Below are positions 38,400-48,883 of a stretch of 64,000 nucleotides of DNA, piece by piece. The DNA is taken from NCBI GenBank assembly GCA_021730205.1, contig CP072533.1, positions 124,001-188,000 of the forward strand, written 5' to 3'. The translations under genes and the position numbers were made by a program. The first letter of the stretch is position 1; each line of letters starts with the position of its first letter. Source of the stretch: Candidatus Ruthia sp. Cpac_8_S14. Its GTDB lineage: Bacteria; Pseudomonadota; Gammaproteobacteria; PS1; Pseudothioglobaceae. The notes under the pieces were generated by a model that did no database searches, was not told the origin of the DNA, and saw only the letters and a program-made list of their open reading frames with translations.

Positions 38400-39191
38400 A
38401 TGCAATCTTCTAATACAGTGATTATGGGCGTGCTTAATATTACACCCGATTCTTTTTCAGATGGCGGTCAATACCTTACTATTGATAAAGCCATTAATCA
38501 GGCTCAACTAATGATCAACCAAGGCGCTGATATGATTGATATTGGTGGCGAATCAACCAGACCAGATGCGTTACAAATATCAATTAATAATGAAGCCGGC
38601 CGTGTTATTCCCGTTATTAAAGCGTTATCCAAATTAATCAATGTGCCAATTTCCATTGACACTTCAAAAGCACAAATCATGCAACTTGCCATTGAGGCAG
38701 GGGCAAGCATGATTAATGATGTACGTGCTTTGCAAGCCAAATCATCCCTTGAAGTGACAGCATCAACTGGTAAGGATGTGTGCCTTATGCACATGCAAAA
38801 TAACCCTGTTTATACAGATGTCATTGATGAAATAAAACATTTTTTTGATCAAAGAATTGAGGCTTGCATTGGTGCTGGCATTAGCCAAAATAAGATTATT
38901 CTAGACCCAGGTTTTGGTTTTGGTAAAACACTCAATCACAACCTTGAAATCCTACGTCGTCTTGACGAATTTAAAAGCTTTGGTTTGAGGATTTTGGTTG
39001 GCATGTCACGTAAGTCAATGATTGGTAGTATGCTTAATAATAGAAATACGGATGGAAGAATGGTTGGTAGCGTAACAACCGCTATGATAGCATCTCAAAA
39101 CGGTGCAAATATTGTGCGTGTACACGACGTTCTAGAAACTAAAGATGCGTTTAAGATCTTACAAAGCGTAGCAGGAAAACAAGTTGGGTAA
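38400..39191 (+). CDS. folP: Dihydropteroate synthase
   Basis: TIM-barrel enzyme that joins pABA to dihydropterin pyrophosphate in folate synthesis. 263 aa. [62 protein letters not shown] and ..[11 protein letters not shown] are the standard pterin- and pABA-site motifs. Overlaps glmM by 8 bases. Confidence 0.96.
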   Translation: MQSSNTVIMGVLNITPDSFSDGGQYLTIDKAINQAQLMINQGADMIDIGGESTRPDALQISINNEAGRVIPVIKALSKLINVPISIDTSKAQIMQLAIEAGASMINDVRALQAKSSLEVTASTGKDVCLMHMQNNPVYTDVIDEIKHFFDQRIEACIGAGISQNKIILDPGFGFGKTLNHNLEILRRLDEFKSFGLRILVGMSRKSMIGSMLNNRNTDGRMVGSVTTAMIASQNGANIVRVHDVLETKDAFKILQSVAGKQVG

Positions 39192-40509
39192 TTATTTTGG
39201 TACTGATGGCATACGTGGTAAGGTAGGTGTTGAGCCTATTACCGCTGATTTTTTCTTAAAATTAGGCTGGGCAGTTGGTTCAGTATTAGCCAAGCAAGGC
39301 AAAGCCAGTGTTATTATTGGCAAAGATACTCGTGTATCTGGCTATTTATTCGAATCTGCACTTGAAGCGGGTTTTTTATCTGCTGGTGTTGATGTTGGCT
39401 TGCTAGGCCCGATGCCAACGCCTGCAGTTGCTTATTTAACACAAACTTATAATGTTAGTGCTGGCGTGGTCATTAGTGCCTCACATAATCATTTCCAAGA
39501 TAATGGTGTTAAGTTTTTTTCTGCCAAAGGTCTTAAATTAAACAGCCAAGACCAAAGCGAAATTGAGAAAAAATTAGCCGAGCCTATGGTCAGTGTGGGC
39601 GCTGATAAGATTGGCAAAGCCCATAGACACGAACAACCACTTGGGCGTTATATCGAATTTTGCAAATCAACATTTGACCGAACGCAAAGTCTTCTAGGGC
39701 TTAATATTGTCATTGATTGTGCAAACGGCGCCACTTACCACATTGCCCAAAGTGTGTTCTCAGAACTGGGTGCAAATATTAATATCATCAACAACACACC
39801 AGATGGCTTTAATATTAATGAGCATTGTGGTGCAACTGACACCAAACACCTGCAACAAGTTGTATTAGAGTCAAAAGCAGATTTGGGCATTGCCTTTGAT
39901 GGCGATGGCGATCGCTTAATGATGGTGGATGAAAATGGCGAGTTGGTTGATGGTGACGAGCTGGTATTTATTATCGCCAAAGTTTGGCAATCTCAAGGTA
40001 GGCTGGTTAATAAGACAGTGGTTGGCACAAAAATGAGCAACTTAGGCATGCGCCATGCACTAAAAGATTTAGATATTAAATTTATCGAAGCTGACGTGGG
40101 CGATCGCTTTGTGATGGAACAAATGCAAAAAAGCGGCTCAATACTAGGTGGCGAAAGCTCAGGACATATCATATGCCTGAATAAAACCACTTCTGGCGAT
40201 GGCATTATTTCTGCCTTACAAGTATTAGAAGTACTGGCAAAAAGCCAATCCAGCCTTGCTAAATTAAAGCAATCAATGAGCAAATATCCACAAGTTTTAA
40301 TTAATGTCAAAACCCAAACAAAAATTAACCTTGAAAATCACACCAAACTACGACAAACTCAGCTTGAGGTTGAGAAAACGCTTGCTCGTGAGGGCCGAGT
40401 ATTAATCCGCGTTTCAGGCACAGAGCTACTTATCAGAGTGATGGTTGAAGCCAAAGATAAAATGATTGCTCAGCAAGGCGCTGAAAGACTATCAAATATT
40501 TTCAAATAG
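39184..40509 (+). CDS. glmM: Phosphoglucosamine mutase
   Basis: Interconverts GlcN-6-P and GlcN-1-P for UDP-GlcNAc, feeding LPS and peptidoglycan. 441 aa. [11 protein letters not shown] at the N-terminus, catalytic phosphoserine loop [14 protein letters not shown], Mg2+ loop AFDGDGDRL, and C-terminal phosphate loop [12 protein letters not shown]. The start is TTG 39184, inside the folP end; it gives the family N-terminus ([11 protein letters not shown]) and there is no ATG nearby. folP-glmM overlap implies coupled translation. Confidence 0.96.
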   Translation: MGNYFGTDGIRGKVGVEPITADFFLKLGWAVGSVLAKQGKASVIIGKDTRVSGYLFESALEAGFLSAGVDVGLLGPMPTPAVAYLTQTYNVSAGVVISASHNHFQDNGVKFFSAKGLKLNSQDQSEIEKKLAEPMVSVGADKIGKAHRHEQPLGRYIEFCKSTFDRTQSLLGLNIVIDCANGATYHIAQSVFSELGANINIINNTPDGFNINEHCGATDTKHLQQVVLESKADLGIAFDGDGDRLMMVDENGELVDGDELVFIIAKVWQSQGRLVNKTVVGTKMSNLGMRHALKDLDIKFIEADVGDRFVMEQMQKSGSILGGESSGHIICLNKTTSGDGIISALQVLEVLAKSQSSLAKLKQSMSKYPQVLINVKTQTKINLENHTKLRQTQLEVEKTLAREGRVLIRVSGTELLIRVMVEAKDKMIAQQGAERLSNIFK

Positions 40510-40627
40510 AGTAAAAAATACAATTCATTTGCATATCATTTGGAAATGATCTAGAACTTGGTGGCAGCCAGTTTGTTAAATTGATTTGTTAGGAAAAATT
40601 ACCGCTCAACAAGAATTAATCTGGGAA

Positions 40628-40861
40628 TCATATAACAAGCTCCATCTTAACTTGCAAATCAGGTGCAGCAAGTGCCTCTACACCAACACCAGTTACACAG
40701 GGCTGAGCACCTTCAAAAGCGTCTAAAAACGGGGGCATAACTTCTTCTAATTTTTTAGATGTGAGGCTGTTAGTTATGTAGATACGCGCAATGACGACAT
40801 CATCTGGTTTGGTCCCAACAGCATCTAGCGCAGCTTTTACATTTAACGAAACAATATTCAT
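40628..40861 (-). pseudogene. RidA/YjgF-family enamine deaminase, N-terminus lost
   Basis: 77 aa C-terminal part only: SLNVKAALDAVGTKPDDVV, ..IYITN, PPFLDAF, QPCVTGVGVEALAAPDLQVKME. The Arg-binding C-terminal signature of RidA proteins (PARxxVxVxxLPxxxxVEIE) is degraded: the Arg is replaced. About 40 N-terminal residues, including the first strands of the trimer core, have no counterpart upstream in any frame. A dead remnant or a very short divergent form. Confidence 0.65.
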
Positions 40862-41091
40862 TCACTGGTTCAACTATTGATATCTGCGAATATTCTATTT
40901 CTCCAGTGTCAGGCACTAGGAGTAGGAGGACTGGGGTTTCATACGAATGATTGATTTTACCATGTTTCTCCTAAATGTATTAATTTAGTAGTGACTTACT
41001 CTAACATCTAATTATCACCTGATAACTTAGAACGGAGGGTGCAAGAGCTAATGGAAGGACAATTAGGTAAGGCATCCTGTTAGCCACTGAT

Positions 41092-41240
41092 TTAGCTATT
41101 TTGGTGAAATTCAATTACATTTTTATCCTGATCTCGAATAAAAAATATTATTTTTTCATTTGGTAATGTGATTGGACCTTTGGTGATAGTAAAGCCTAGT
41201 TTATTATTGACGTTTTTGAATTGCTTAATGGGTTGACGTT
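41092..41240 (-). pseudogene. VOC/glyoxalase-family C-terminal remnant
   Basis: An open stretch reading KLGFTITKGPITLPNEKIIF then FIRDQDKNVIEFHQNS to TAA 41092-41094. FIRDPDGNxIEF is the metal-ligand-containing last strand of glyoxalase/VOC domains; here DQDKNVIEF. The N-terminal half is absent, cut off by the cysH relic that diverges at about 41218. Not functional. Confidence 0.6.
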
Positions 41241-41883
41241 GCCACAAAAAGTACAAAGTACACTAGATTTGATTAGTGATGCTTATCATGAGTACTTAGT
41301 AATTGCTAATTAGTTTAGGCAAAAATTCTTGTGTTGTTTGGCATTTGGCCAAGAAAGTATCACCAAAAATAAAGGGTTTTATTGTAAAAACACCTTATGA
41401 ACCACTTGAAACAAAAGCGTATATGAGAGATTTTGTTAGGGATTATCCTGGAACTGAAATATTTGAGAGCAACAGCACTGTTGACAAGCTGTACGCAATA
41501 GACCCAGACGGATGTTGTGAAATATATAAGGTAGAGCCGACAAGAACGGCATTAGAAAAACTTCAGGTTGAGTGCTGAGTTACGGGGTTACGTTGTATGG
41601 AGGGTAGAACTCGAACAGACTATCGGGAGCTTGAATATCGAGATAAGGACTTAGCCCCAGAGCCTAATCTTATTTTTTAACTTGGAAAGAAAGAGAAATT
41701 TGGCAATATTTAACGATGAATGTAATCAAAGTCAATCCGTTATATTAAGAGGGTTACAGATCCTTAGGATGTACACTTTGTACTGCAATTGCAATTGGTG
41801 ATGAAAGAAATAGTAGATGGGTTGGATTAAGTAAGTGTGGCGGTGAATGTGGTATTCATACGCAACCATTAAAACCTCTTTAA
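41218..41883 (+). pseudogene. cysH: Adenylylsulfate/PAPS reductase CysH, fragmented
   Basis: Assimilatory reductase that reduces (P)APS to sulfite. Ordered fragments in changing frames: ELLNGLTLPQKVQSTLDLIS (near 41218-41275), SLGKNSCVVWHLAKKVSPKIKG (split here at HLA/KKV; 41308-41370), KLYAIDPDGCCEIYKVEPT (near 41485-41545, carrying the CCxxxKxxP Cys pair), WITGLRCMEG.RTDYRELE (near 41575-41635), NLILTWKEREIWQYL, then GYRSLGCTLCT (second Cys pair) and CGGECGIHTQPLK to TAA 41881-41883. The CC...CxxC pattern marks the APS-reductase type with a 4Fe-4S cluster. At least three frame changes. The 91-aa ORF at 41303-41578 is part of this relic, not a separate gene. Confidence 0.85.
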
Positions 41884-42056
41884 TGCGATTTTTCAGATTG
41901 TTAACTTGGTAGTTAAATACCGTGCGCTTGAAGGATTAAACAAACTTCTCTTCTTAAGAATTTGAGTGCACGATATTTATCTGTCAGATTAATAGGCTAA
42001 TATCAGGGGGTTGCTATGTGTTAAACGCCAATTAAAATTAGGTTAAAATCATCGCT

Positions 42057-42632
42057 ATGAATGAATACGTCTTAATATTGGTTAGTACGATTTTGGTCAA
42101 TAACTTTGTACTGGTTAAGTTCTTAGGATTGTGCCCGTTTATGGGAGTGTCAAAAAAGATTGATACTGCGATTGGTATGAGCTTTGCTACGACTTTTGTA
42201 CTGACCTTGGCGAGTATTTCTAGTTATTTAATTAACACCTATATTTTGCTTCCATTTGAAATGGAATATCTAAGAACCATTGCTTTTATCGTGACCATTG
42301 CAGGTGTGGTTGGCTTTACGGAATTGGTGGTTAATAAGACCTCGCCTGTTTTGCACCAATCTCTAGGTGTATTTTTACCACTTATTACCACTAACTGCGC
42401 CATGTTAGGTGTGGCATTGTTAAATGTTAATCAAGACCATGGATTTTTAGCATCGGGCGTTTATGGTTTTGGTGCTGCCATTGGATTTTCATTTGTGTTG
42501 GTGTTGTTTTCAGCCATGCGTGAACGCATTGACACAGCCGATGTACCAATCGCATTTAAAGGTGCACCTATTGCTTTGATTACTGCTGGGCTGATGTCAA
42601 TGGCGTTTATGGGTTTTATTGGACTTGTTTGA
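42057..42632 (+). CDS. rnfA: Rnf electron transport complex subunit RnfA
   Basis: Integral membrane subunit of the Rnf ferredoxin:NAD+ oxidoreductase. 191 aa with six predicted spans. [53 protein letters not shown] (abridged: LPLITTNCA) and the inverted [21 protein letters not shown] pattern are RnfA hallmarks, including the Cys residues that hold the inter-subunit 2Fe-2S cluster (LCP and NCA). First gene of the operon; overlaps rnfB by 14 bases. Confidence 0.96.
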   Translation: MNEYVLILVSTILVNNFVLVKFLGLCPFMGVSKKIDTAIGMSFATTFVLTLASISSYLINTYILLPFEMEYLRTIAFIVTIAGVVGFTELVVNKTSPVLHQSLGVFLPLITTNCAMLGVALLNVNQDHGFLASGVYGFGAAIGFSFVLVLFSAMRERIDTADVPIAFKGAPIALITAGLMSMAFMGFIGLV

Positions 42633-43167
42633 TTCAGTCTTAATTTTCTCTATTTTGACGTTAACATTGGGCTTAGTGCTAGGATACGCTGGAGTTAAAT
42701 TTAAGTTAAAAGGCAATCCTTTGGTTGACCAAATAGATGCTATTTTACCACAAACCCAATGCGGTCAATGTGATTATCCTGGGTGTCGTCCTTATGCGCA
42801 AGCGATTGCTAGTGGTGAGGCGAAAATTAACCAGTGTCCACCGGGCGGGCAAGAAGGGGCTGATGCTTTGGCAGAACTTTTAGGTGTTGAAGCTTTAAAA
42901 TTAAATGCCGAGCATGGTGAGATCAAACCTAGTCACGTGGTATTTGTGGATGAGCAAGTTTGTATTGGCTGTACTTTGTGTATTCAAGCTTGTCCTGTGG
43001 ATGCATTCGTGGGTGCTTCTAAGGTGATGACCCAAGTCATTATTGATGAATGCACAGGGTGTGATTTGTGCATTCCTGTGTGCCCAGCTGATTGTATTCA
43101 TGTGCAAGAGGTTAAACCTACATTAACTACATTTGTGCCAAATATCGCCAAGGTTAAACATGGCTGA
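42619..43167 (+). CDS. rnfB: Rnf complex subunit RnfB (iron-sulfur protein)
   Basis: Membrane-anchored ferredoxin-like subunit, 182 aa. One N-terminal span ([16 protein letters not shown]), then the Fe-S domain [16 protein letters not shown]...INQCPPGG (4Fe-4S), then two 4Fe-4S ferredoxin motifs [16 protein letters not shown] and [15 protein letters not shown]. No ATG exists at the expected N-terminus; TTG 42619 or TTG 42625, both within the rnfA end, are the likely starts. Overlaps rnfC by 8 bases. Confidence 0.94.
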   Translation: MDLFDSVLIFSILTLTLGLVLGYAGVKFKLKGNPLVDQIDAILPQTQCGQCDYPGCRPYAQAIASGEAKINQCPPGGQEGADALAELLGVEALKLNAEHGEIKPSHVVFVDEQVCIGCTLCIQACPVDAFVGASKVMTQVIIDECTGCDLCIPVCPADCIHVQEVKPTLTTFVPNIAKVKHG

Positions 43168-44650
43168 TTATTCATTTAATGGCGGCATTGTTATTAAAAA
43201 TCCTTATCTGGTAGATAAGGTTGGGATTATTCAAGCGTCATTACCAACAAAAGTAGTTTTGCCTTTACAACAACTTGGCGGACAAGTTAAACCTTGTGTA
43301 AGTATTGGTGGTTATGTGCTCGTTGGGCAGGTCATTGCCAGTGCTAAGGATAGTTTTGGTGTTTCAATTCACGCCTCAATTTCTGGTGTGGTTTTGAGCA
43401 TTGACAAGCAAATCATAGCGCATCAATCAGGGCTGAAATCTGAGTGCATTACTATTGAATCTGATGGTAAAGATAAGTGGATAGATAGAAAGAATAATCA
43501 TGTTGATTTTTTGCATTATTCAACAGAAGTTTTGATTGAGACCATTCAAAAATCAGGCATTGTCGGATTGGGCGGTGCTGGATTTCCAACCCATGTTAAG
43601 ATTGATAAGGTTATAGATTGCCACACTTTGATTATCAATGGTACCGAATGTGAGCCAGGGGTTATGTGCGATGATGCTTTGATGCAATTCCATCCAAGGG
43701 AAATTATTCGTGGCGTAGAAATTTTGCTACATATTTGTGGTGCAAAGCGTGTAATTATTGCCATTGAAGATGATAAGCAAGCAGCTTATCATGCGTTATT
43801 AATGTTTAATCATAATGATAGAATTAGCATTAATCAGATTCCAACTAAATATACTTCTGGTGCAGAAAAACTGCTCATCAAAGCATTACTTGATGTTGAA
43901 ATTCCATCAGGAGGTTTTGCGGTGGATAAAGGCATTATTTGCCAAAACATAGCGACTGCTAAAGCGGTGTTTGATGCAGTTATTAGCCATAGACCGCTGG
44001 TATCACGTATTGTTACGGTAACAGGAGATGGTGTTAGGCCTAATAATTTTGAAGTGCGCTTAGGAGCATCATTTGAGCATCTTATTTCGTTGGCTAGTCC
44101 TAATAAGAGAATGCATAATTATCGCATGGGCGGTATGATGATGGGCATTGATGTTGCTGATATTAACGCACCTATTGGCAAAACAACCAGTGCTATTTTT
44201 GTTAATAATCAAGTACAAAAGCCTGTGATTCAGGAGTGTATTCGCTGCGGGCAGTGTTCAGAGGTTTGCCCTGTTGGGCTACTGCCACAACAACTTTATT
44301 GGCATGCCAAAAGTAAGAATATTGAAAAGGCCTTGAATTATAATTTGCCTGATTGTATTGAATGTGCTTGTTGTGATTATGTCTGTCCAAGCCACATACC
44401 ATTGGCGAGCTATTTTTCTTTTGCTAAGGCGCTTGGCAAGCAACAAACTCGCGAACAGGATAAAATCAATATTGCTAGAGAAAGGTTTGAATATAGAGAA
44501 CATCGTCTTGAGCGTAGCAAGCTTGAACGTGCACAAATGATGGCAGATAAGAAAAAAGTCTTAAAAGAAAAAATGGCAAAAGAACAATCTCAAAAGCAAA
44601 AAATTGATGAGGCGACGCAACGAGTGAAACAAGCAAAGGATAAAAGATGA
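43160..44650 (+). CDS. rnfC: Rnf complex subunit RnfC
   Basis: NADH/FMN-binding peripheral subunit, 496 aa from ATG 43160 (the frame is open from 43133, but MADYSFNGG is the family start). [20 protein letters not shown] (FMN site), [23 protein letters not shown], then two 4Fe-4S motifs [15 protein letters not shown] and [15 protein letters not shown]. The C-terminal tail after residue ~430 is a charged coiled coil ([28 protein letters not shown]), short compared with E. coli RsxC. Overlaps rnfD by 4 bases. Confidence 0.96.
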   Translation: MADYSFNGGIVIKNPYLVDKVGIIQASLPTKVVLPLQQLGGQVKPCVSIGGYVLVGQVIASAKDSFGVSIHASISGVVLSIDKQIIAHQSGLKSECITIESDGKDKWIDRKNNHVDFLHYSTEVLIETIQKSGIVGLGGAGFPTHVKIDKVIDCHTLIINGTECEPGVMCDDALMQFHPREIIRGVEILLHICGAKRVIIAIEDDKQAAYHALLMFNHNDRISINQIPTKYTSGAEKLLIKALLDVEIPSGGFAVDKGIICQNIATAKAVFDAVISHRPLVSRIVTVTGDGVRPNNFEVRLGASFEHLISLASPNKRMHNYRMGGMMMGIDVADINAPIGKTTSAIFVNNQVQKPVIQECIRCGQCSEVCPVGLLPQQLYWHAKSKNIEKALNYNLPDCIECACCDYVCPSHIPLASYFSFAKALGKQQTREQDKINIARERFEYREHRLERSKLERAQMMADKKKVLKEKMAKEQSQKQKIDEATQRVKQAKDKR

Positions 44651-45594
44651 CAACACCAATATTTAGCTCAACTTCATGGATGATGCGTCAAGTGATTTAT
44701 GCCCTATCATTAGGTGTGATGGCGGCTTATTATTTCTTTGGTTGGGGTGTTTTGTTGCAAATAGTGCTGGGTGTAATAACAGCCATTGTGATTGAATCAG
44801 CATTTTTGGCTTTCAGAGGACGTGATATTATTAGCTCAATTAGTGATAGTTCAGCAATACTCACAGCAACTTTATTAGCTATCTCTATTCCCAGTATTGC
44901 GCTGTGGTGGGTGGTTATAGTAGGTGTGAGTTTTTCGATTATTTTTGGCAAGCAATTGTACGGTGGTTTGGGCAACAATCCATTTAACCCTGCTATGTTA
45001 GGCTATGTGTTTTTACTGATTTCTTATCCATTACAAATGAGCACTTGGCAGGTTGATTTCTTAAGTCTTAATCACGCTTTAGAAGCGGTGTTTAATTTGG
45101 GCAATATTGATGTGATTAGTGGTGCAACAAAATTGGACGAGGTAAAGAATGGCTTATCATTGGTAGGCTCAATCCAACAATTGGAAATACAATCACCTTC
45201 ACAAGCATGGATTAATGCAGGGTTTTTATTGGGTGGTTTATATTTATTATTTAGAAAAGTTATCTCTTGGCATATTCCTGCCTCGTTTTTAATAGGTATT
45301 GTCATAAGCTCAATGTTATTGTGGATGAGTAATGTTGATTTATATCTGCCCACACAAAACCATCTTATGTTGGGTGGCACAATGTTAGGTGCATTTTTTA
45401 TTGCAACCGACCCAGTTTCTGCCAGCACCACACCTAAAGGTAGAATAATTTATGGTTTTTTGATAGGCGTGTTAATTGTTATTATCCGTACTTTTGGTGG
45501 TTATCCTGATGGTATTGCCTTTGCAGTGCTGTTAATGAACATGACTGTGCCACTTATTGATGCTTACACACAGCCTAAGGTATTTGGGCAATAA
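44647..45594 (+). CDS. rnfD: Rnf complex subunit RnfD
   Basis: Membrane subunit carrying covalent FMN. 315 aa, about eight to ten spans. GGLGNNPFNPAMLGY near residue 107 and the flavinylation motif SGAT (Thr at about residue 161), then FIATDPVSASTTPKGR near the C-terminus are the family signatures. Starts four bases before the rnfC stop and ends one base into rnfG (TAATG), so translation is coupled along the operon. Confidence 0.95.
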   Translation: MTTPIFSSTSWMMRQVIYALSLGVMAAYYFFGWGVLLQIVLGVITAIVIESAFLAFRGRDIISSISDSSAILTATLLAISIPSIALWWVVIVGVSFSIIFGKQLYGGLGNNPFNPAMLGYVFLLISYPLQMSTWQVDFLSLNHALEAVFNLGNIDVISGATKLDEVKNGLSLVGSIQQLEIQSPSQAWINAGFLLGGLYLLFRKVISWHIPASFLIGIVISSMLLWMSNVDLYLPTQNHLMLGGTMLGAFFIATDPVSASTTPKGRIIYGFLIGVLIVIIRTFGGYPDGIAFAVLLMNMTVPLIDAYTQPKVFGQ

Positions 45595-46211
45595 TGTTAC
45601 GTGCTATTTTAAAACCAGGGATTTTGTTGTTCGTATTCACAGTAGTGAGTATATCTTTTGTTTCACTCACGAAAACCAGTACCAAAGACGCAATTACTTA
45701 TAATGAAAAGCAATTATTAATCCAACGCCTAAGTGAATTGGTTAGTGGTTATAGCAATGATATATTGGCAGATAAATACACCAAAACCCTTGTACTACAC
45801 GGTATTACACAAACCATTAGCATTTATCCAGCAAAAAAGAATCATCAAGTATTTGCTTATTTGGTTGAACACGTCTATCCGAATGGTTATAATGGCGATA
45901 TCCGCCTATTAACAGGCGTTTGTGTTGATAAAAAACTTCTAGGCGTTCGTGTTATCACACATAAAGAAACCCCAGGTTTGGGCGATAAAATCGAGCTCAA
46001 AAAATCAAACTGGATTGAACAATTCCTTGGACTTTCACTCTTAAATCCAACCCTAAAAAATTGGAAGGTTAAACGAGATGGTGGCATATTTGACGGCTTT
46101 ACTGGTGCAACCATTACCCCCCGTGCTATTGTAACGGCTACTTATCAAGTTCTAGAACTACTAAACAAACCTTGCTTATTTAGCAAAAAATCATGCATTA
46201 AAGGGTCTTGA
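45594..46211 (+). CDS. rnfG: Rnf complex subunit RnfG
   Basis: Periplasmic, membrane-anchored subunit with covalently bound FMN. 205 aa; one N-terminal span (GILLFVFTVVSISFVSL). HKETPGLGDKI and the flavinylation motif TGATIT (modified Thr at about residue 175) are present. It is the last recognisable rnf gene here: in related operons rnfE and nth follow, but the next DNA is a queA relic that overlaps the rnfG stop. Confidence 0.94.
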   Translation: MLRAILKPGILLFVFTVVSISFVSLTKTSTKDAITYNEKQLLIQRLSELVSGYSNDILADKYTKTLVLHGITQTISIYPAKKNHQVFAYLVEHVYPNGYNGDIRLLTGVCVDKKLLGVRVITHKETPGLGDKIELKKSNWIEQFLGLSLLNPTLKNWKVKRDGGIFDGFTGATITPRAIVTATYQVLELLNKPCLFSKKSCIKGS

Positions 46212-46592
46212 TTTTGATTTACCAAAGGACTTAATCGCCTAAAATCTACCAAAAAATAGAACAGATTCACGGCTTTTAATTGCACAATCAGAGATTATAA
46301 ATACACAATTTAATATCGCCGTTGGCACAACCGCTGTGCGTGTTTTGGAGTCTAGTATTAAAAATAACAAACCCATTGTCCAGCAAGGCGAAACTGATAT
46401 TTTTATTTATTCTGGCTATCAATTTCAAATTGTTGATAGCTTAATTACTAATTTCCATTTGCCAAAATCCTCACTATTAATGTTAGTGAGTGTCTTTATT
46501 GGACGCACATAAATGATGGATATTTTACCAACACGTCATTAATCAAAAAATATCGATTTTTTTCTTATGGCGATGCCCCATGCTTTTGGAGA
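46210..46592 (+). pseudogene. queA: S-adenosylmethionine:tRNA ribosyltransferase-isomerase QueA, internal deletion
   Basis: QueA makes epoxyqueuosine in tRNA wobble modification. The relic has the N-terminus DFDLPKDLIA (stop) then [15 protein letters not shown], followed immediately by C-terminal sequence [20 protein letters not shown] (near 46310-46370), [40 protein letters not shown] and FFSYGDAP. Roughly the middle two thirds of a ~340 aa protein is missing, and the tail is frameshifted. Clearly inactive. Confidence 0.88.
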
Positions 46593-46598
46593 AAAATA

Positions 46599-46934
46599 AT
46601 GATTTATGAAAATGCATTAGTCGCCTTAGAGGCTGAACCTAGTGAAATTCCTTGGGTTAAGATATTTACCAAACGTAATATTAAAGAGTTTAGCGACTGT
46701 ACAATAGATGAGAAAACTGAGATTTTTAGAATTATTGACATTACCGAGAAGTTATTGTTAAGATATTTCAACACAGATAGAATTAATATCGCCTCTTTTG
46801 GCAACGTATTTCCACAAGTTCACTGGTACACCATGGCGCGTTTTAAAACAGACAGTTATTTCCTGGGCCAAATATGAGGCAAAAAAACAGAGGCAATCTC
46901 AACTAAATTTACCCAGCTAAAAGAAAGGCTATGA
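46599..46934 (+). pseudogene. HIT-family nucleotide hydrolase, TGA stop and degraded active site
   Basis: Codons 1-92 read YENALVALEAEPSEIPWVKI, FTKRNIKEFSDC, KINIASFGN-like RINIASFGNVFPQ and VHWYTMARFK. A TGA at 46875-46877 stands where homologues have Trp (QI-W-GKK), and the frame continues GKKTEAISTKFTQLKERL to TGA 46932-46934. The HIT motif HVHWHVMARF has become QVHWYTMARF, so two of the three histidines including the catalytic one are lost. Dead Ap4A/HIT hydrolase. Confidence 0.75.
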
Positions 46935-47246
46935 TTAACATTAAGGGGATTACCTTAAAGCATGAAAAAGAAGCAGTATTGGTATTATTTAGTGGTGCAA
47001 GTTGTGGCATATATCAAAACCATTAAGCCACAGATTGAGACAAAATTTTCGGCTAAATTCTCAAATTTAGTCATAGCTTATATTAGTTGCGAGCAGTTGC
47101 AAGAAGTCTGTGTCCAACATGGTGTATTTTCCCTACTCGTGGTTCAAACATTCTTTATGGAGTAAAAATTTATCGAAGAAGTTCGAAATTTTAGTTTGCT
47201 AGCTTTAAGAGCAAAAGATTGGGAAGATCCTTACCAAGATGAATAG
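46931..47246 (+). pseudogene. Thioredoxin-fold protein, frameshifted
   Basis: Starts MINIKGITLKHEKEAVLVLF and SGASCGIYQ (a thioredoxin active-site position with only the first Cys retained), then in the next frame TIKPQIETKFSAKFSNLVIA and YISCEQLQEVCVQHGVFSLL, and after another stop KFIEEVRNFSLLAL. The order matches a C-x-x-C thioredoxin-like family. Two frame breaks; the second active-site Cys is gone. Overlaps the HIT relic by a few bases. Confidence 0.65.
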
Positions 47247-48017
47247 TTAAAAATATTTGCTTTCAATTTTTTTTAGTGTCGGTACAGATAAGTTAAACGC
47301 TTTTGCTAATTCAAGTGCACGCTTTAGTCTTGCAGGTGCGGATCTGCCCATGCATTTGTGCTTTAAGTCGCCTTGGAAGGCTTTTATCATGCCTTGTTCT
47401 AATTTTTTTGCATCAAAAGTTTGTCCAGTGAGTTGGGCCTGTAGGGCTAAGATATCATTTGATACATGACGCATTAAGTCTGGGTGTTGGTTGCGCAAGT
47501 CATCAACTGTTGCGCCTTTTTCAATGGCTAGACCTGCAATATTGGTGGTTAAAATGTAGATATTTTTTAACACCAACTCAAATAATAACTCCTCTTTAGA
47601 GTTAAGCATGTGGACAGGGATGTCAATCAATGCCAAAGAGTCAACTAGAATTTGTGCTTTTTTACCATAGGTAGGGGATGAGGTTAATACTTTAGAATCT
47701 ATGCCTTTCTTTTTTTCAAACCAAACTGAAATCACAGTGGCATTTATAAAGTTGTACGTTTGCCAATCACGAGGCAGAAGTGCATTTTGCATCATGACAA
47801 CTCTATCTTTCCACCGCTTAGGAATAGATTGAAGGGTATTTTGTAAATCGGCTTCTGCTGTGCAAACCAAGATAAACTCTGGATTGATGGTATTTGCCAA
47901 CTCATCAATATTAGTTTGTCGGGTGATGGGGTAAACAGGGTAATTATTCTTTAAAAAAGCACGAGAAAAAACACTGCCTAATTCACCAATGCCTAATACA
48001 ATAATGGGTTTTTTCAT
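47247..48017 (-). CDS. NAD(P)-binding ketopantoate-reductase-like protein
   Basis: 256 aa. N-terminal Rossmann motif [17 protein letters not shown] (GxGxxG), [21 protein letters not shown] (the N-acceptor position of ketopantoate reductases) and a helical C-terminal domain with [21 protein letters not shown] (first 20: [20 protein letters not shown]) and [20 protein letters not shown]. Overall like the PanE/ApbA fold, but KxxxN catalytic spacing is not obvious and identity seems low, so the substrate is unknown. Its start overlaps the sucD stop by 4 bases, so it is the third gene of a sucCD operon. Confidence 0.6.
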   Translation of the reverse strand: MKKPIIVLGIGELGSVFSRAFLKNNYPVYPITRQTNIDELANTINPEFILVCTAEADLQNTLQSIPKRWKDRVVMMQNALLPRDWQTYNFINATVISVWFEKKKGIDSKVLTSSPTYGKKAQILVDSLALIDIPVHMLNSKEELLFELVLKNIYILTTNIAGLAIEKGATVDDLRNQHPDLMRHVSNDILALQAQLTGQTFDAKKLEQGMIKAFQGDLKHKCMGRSAPARLKRALELAKAFNLSVPTLKKIESKYF

Positions 48018-48883
48018 GCCAACACCTCAAGTAAGGTTTCACCCATGGTTGTGGGTGTGGGTGCAATTACTACGCCGACTTTTTTTAAGGCATTGATTTT
48101 ATCGATTGCTTTGCCAGTGCCAGCAGTAATAACTGCACCCGCATGCCCCATACGCTTGCCTTCTGGTGCGCTCAGCCCTGCAATATAAGATACCACAGGT
48201 TTAGACACGTGAGACTGAATGTATTCTGCCGCCTCCTCTTCGGCTGAGCCGCCAATTTCACCCACCATAATGATGGACTGGGTTTGTGGATCTGCTTCAA
48301 ATAGGGCGAGGCAATCAATAAAACTCATGCCTTGAATGGGGTCGCCACCAATGCCAATGCAGGTGCTTTGTCCTAAGTCTACTTGGGTGGTTTGATGCAC
48401 AGCTTCATAAGTAAGTGTGCCTGAGCGTGATATGACGCCAACACTACCAGCTTGGTGAATATTGCCGGACATAATGCCTAATTTGCATTCATCAGGTGTA
48501 ATGACACCCGGGCAGTTAGGACCAATCAAAATTGAGTTTGATGTTTTTAAAATGGCTTTAATTTTAAGCATATCTTGCACGGGAATGCCTTCAGTGATAC
48601 AAGCAATCACGGGCATTTGTGCCTCAATGGATTCAAGTATTGAGGCGTAAGCAAATTGAGGCGGCACATAAATCATGCTTGCATTAGCACCTGTTTCACG
48701 CATTGCTTGTACTACTGTATTAAAAACAGGCAAATCTAGGTGTTTTTGCCCGCCTTTATTTGGCGTTACCCCGCCAACAAATTGCGTGCCATAGGCGATG
48801 GATTGTTTGGAGTGGAACGTGCCTTGTTTGCCTGTAAAGCCTTGGGTGATTACACGTGTATTTTTGTCAATTAGAACACTCAT
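48014..48883 (-). CDS. sucD: Succinyl-CoA synthetase subunit alpha
   Basis: Alpha subunit that carries the phosphohistidine. 289 aa. [79 protein letters not shown] and the active-site GHAGAVI are complete. Overlaps sucC by 4 bases. In obligate thioautotrophs with an interrupted citric-acid cycle this enzyme serves biosynthesis of succinyl-CoA; that role is inferred. Confidence 0.96.
   Translation of the reverse strand: MSVLIDKNTRVITQGFTGKQGTFHSKQSIAYGTQFVGGVTPNKGGQKHLDLPVFNTVVQAMRETGANASMIYVPPQFAYASILESIEAQMPVIACITEGIPVQDMLKIKAILKTSNSILIGPNCPGVITPDECKLGIMSGNIHQAGSVGVISRSGTLTYEAVHQTTQVDLGQSTCIGIGGDPIQGMSFIDCLALFEADPQTQSIIMVGEIGGSAEEEAAEYIQSHVSKPVVSYIAGLSAPEGKRMGHAGAVITAGTGKAIDKINALKKVGVVIAPTPTTMGETLLEVLA

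Noticed and set aside
41303..41578. 91-codon ORF that could be called a new hypothetical protein
   Set aside because: Its sequence is a mid-part of CysH with upstream and downstream fragments in other frames; treated as part of the cysH pseudogene.
46875..46877. Recoding of TGA as tryptophan
   Set aside because: TGA ends intact genes such as nudE, nadC, rnfA and rnfC at the expected C-termini, so standard code applies.
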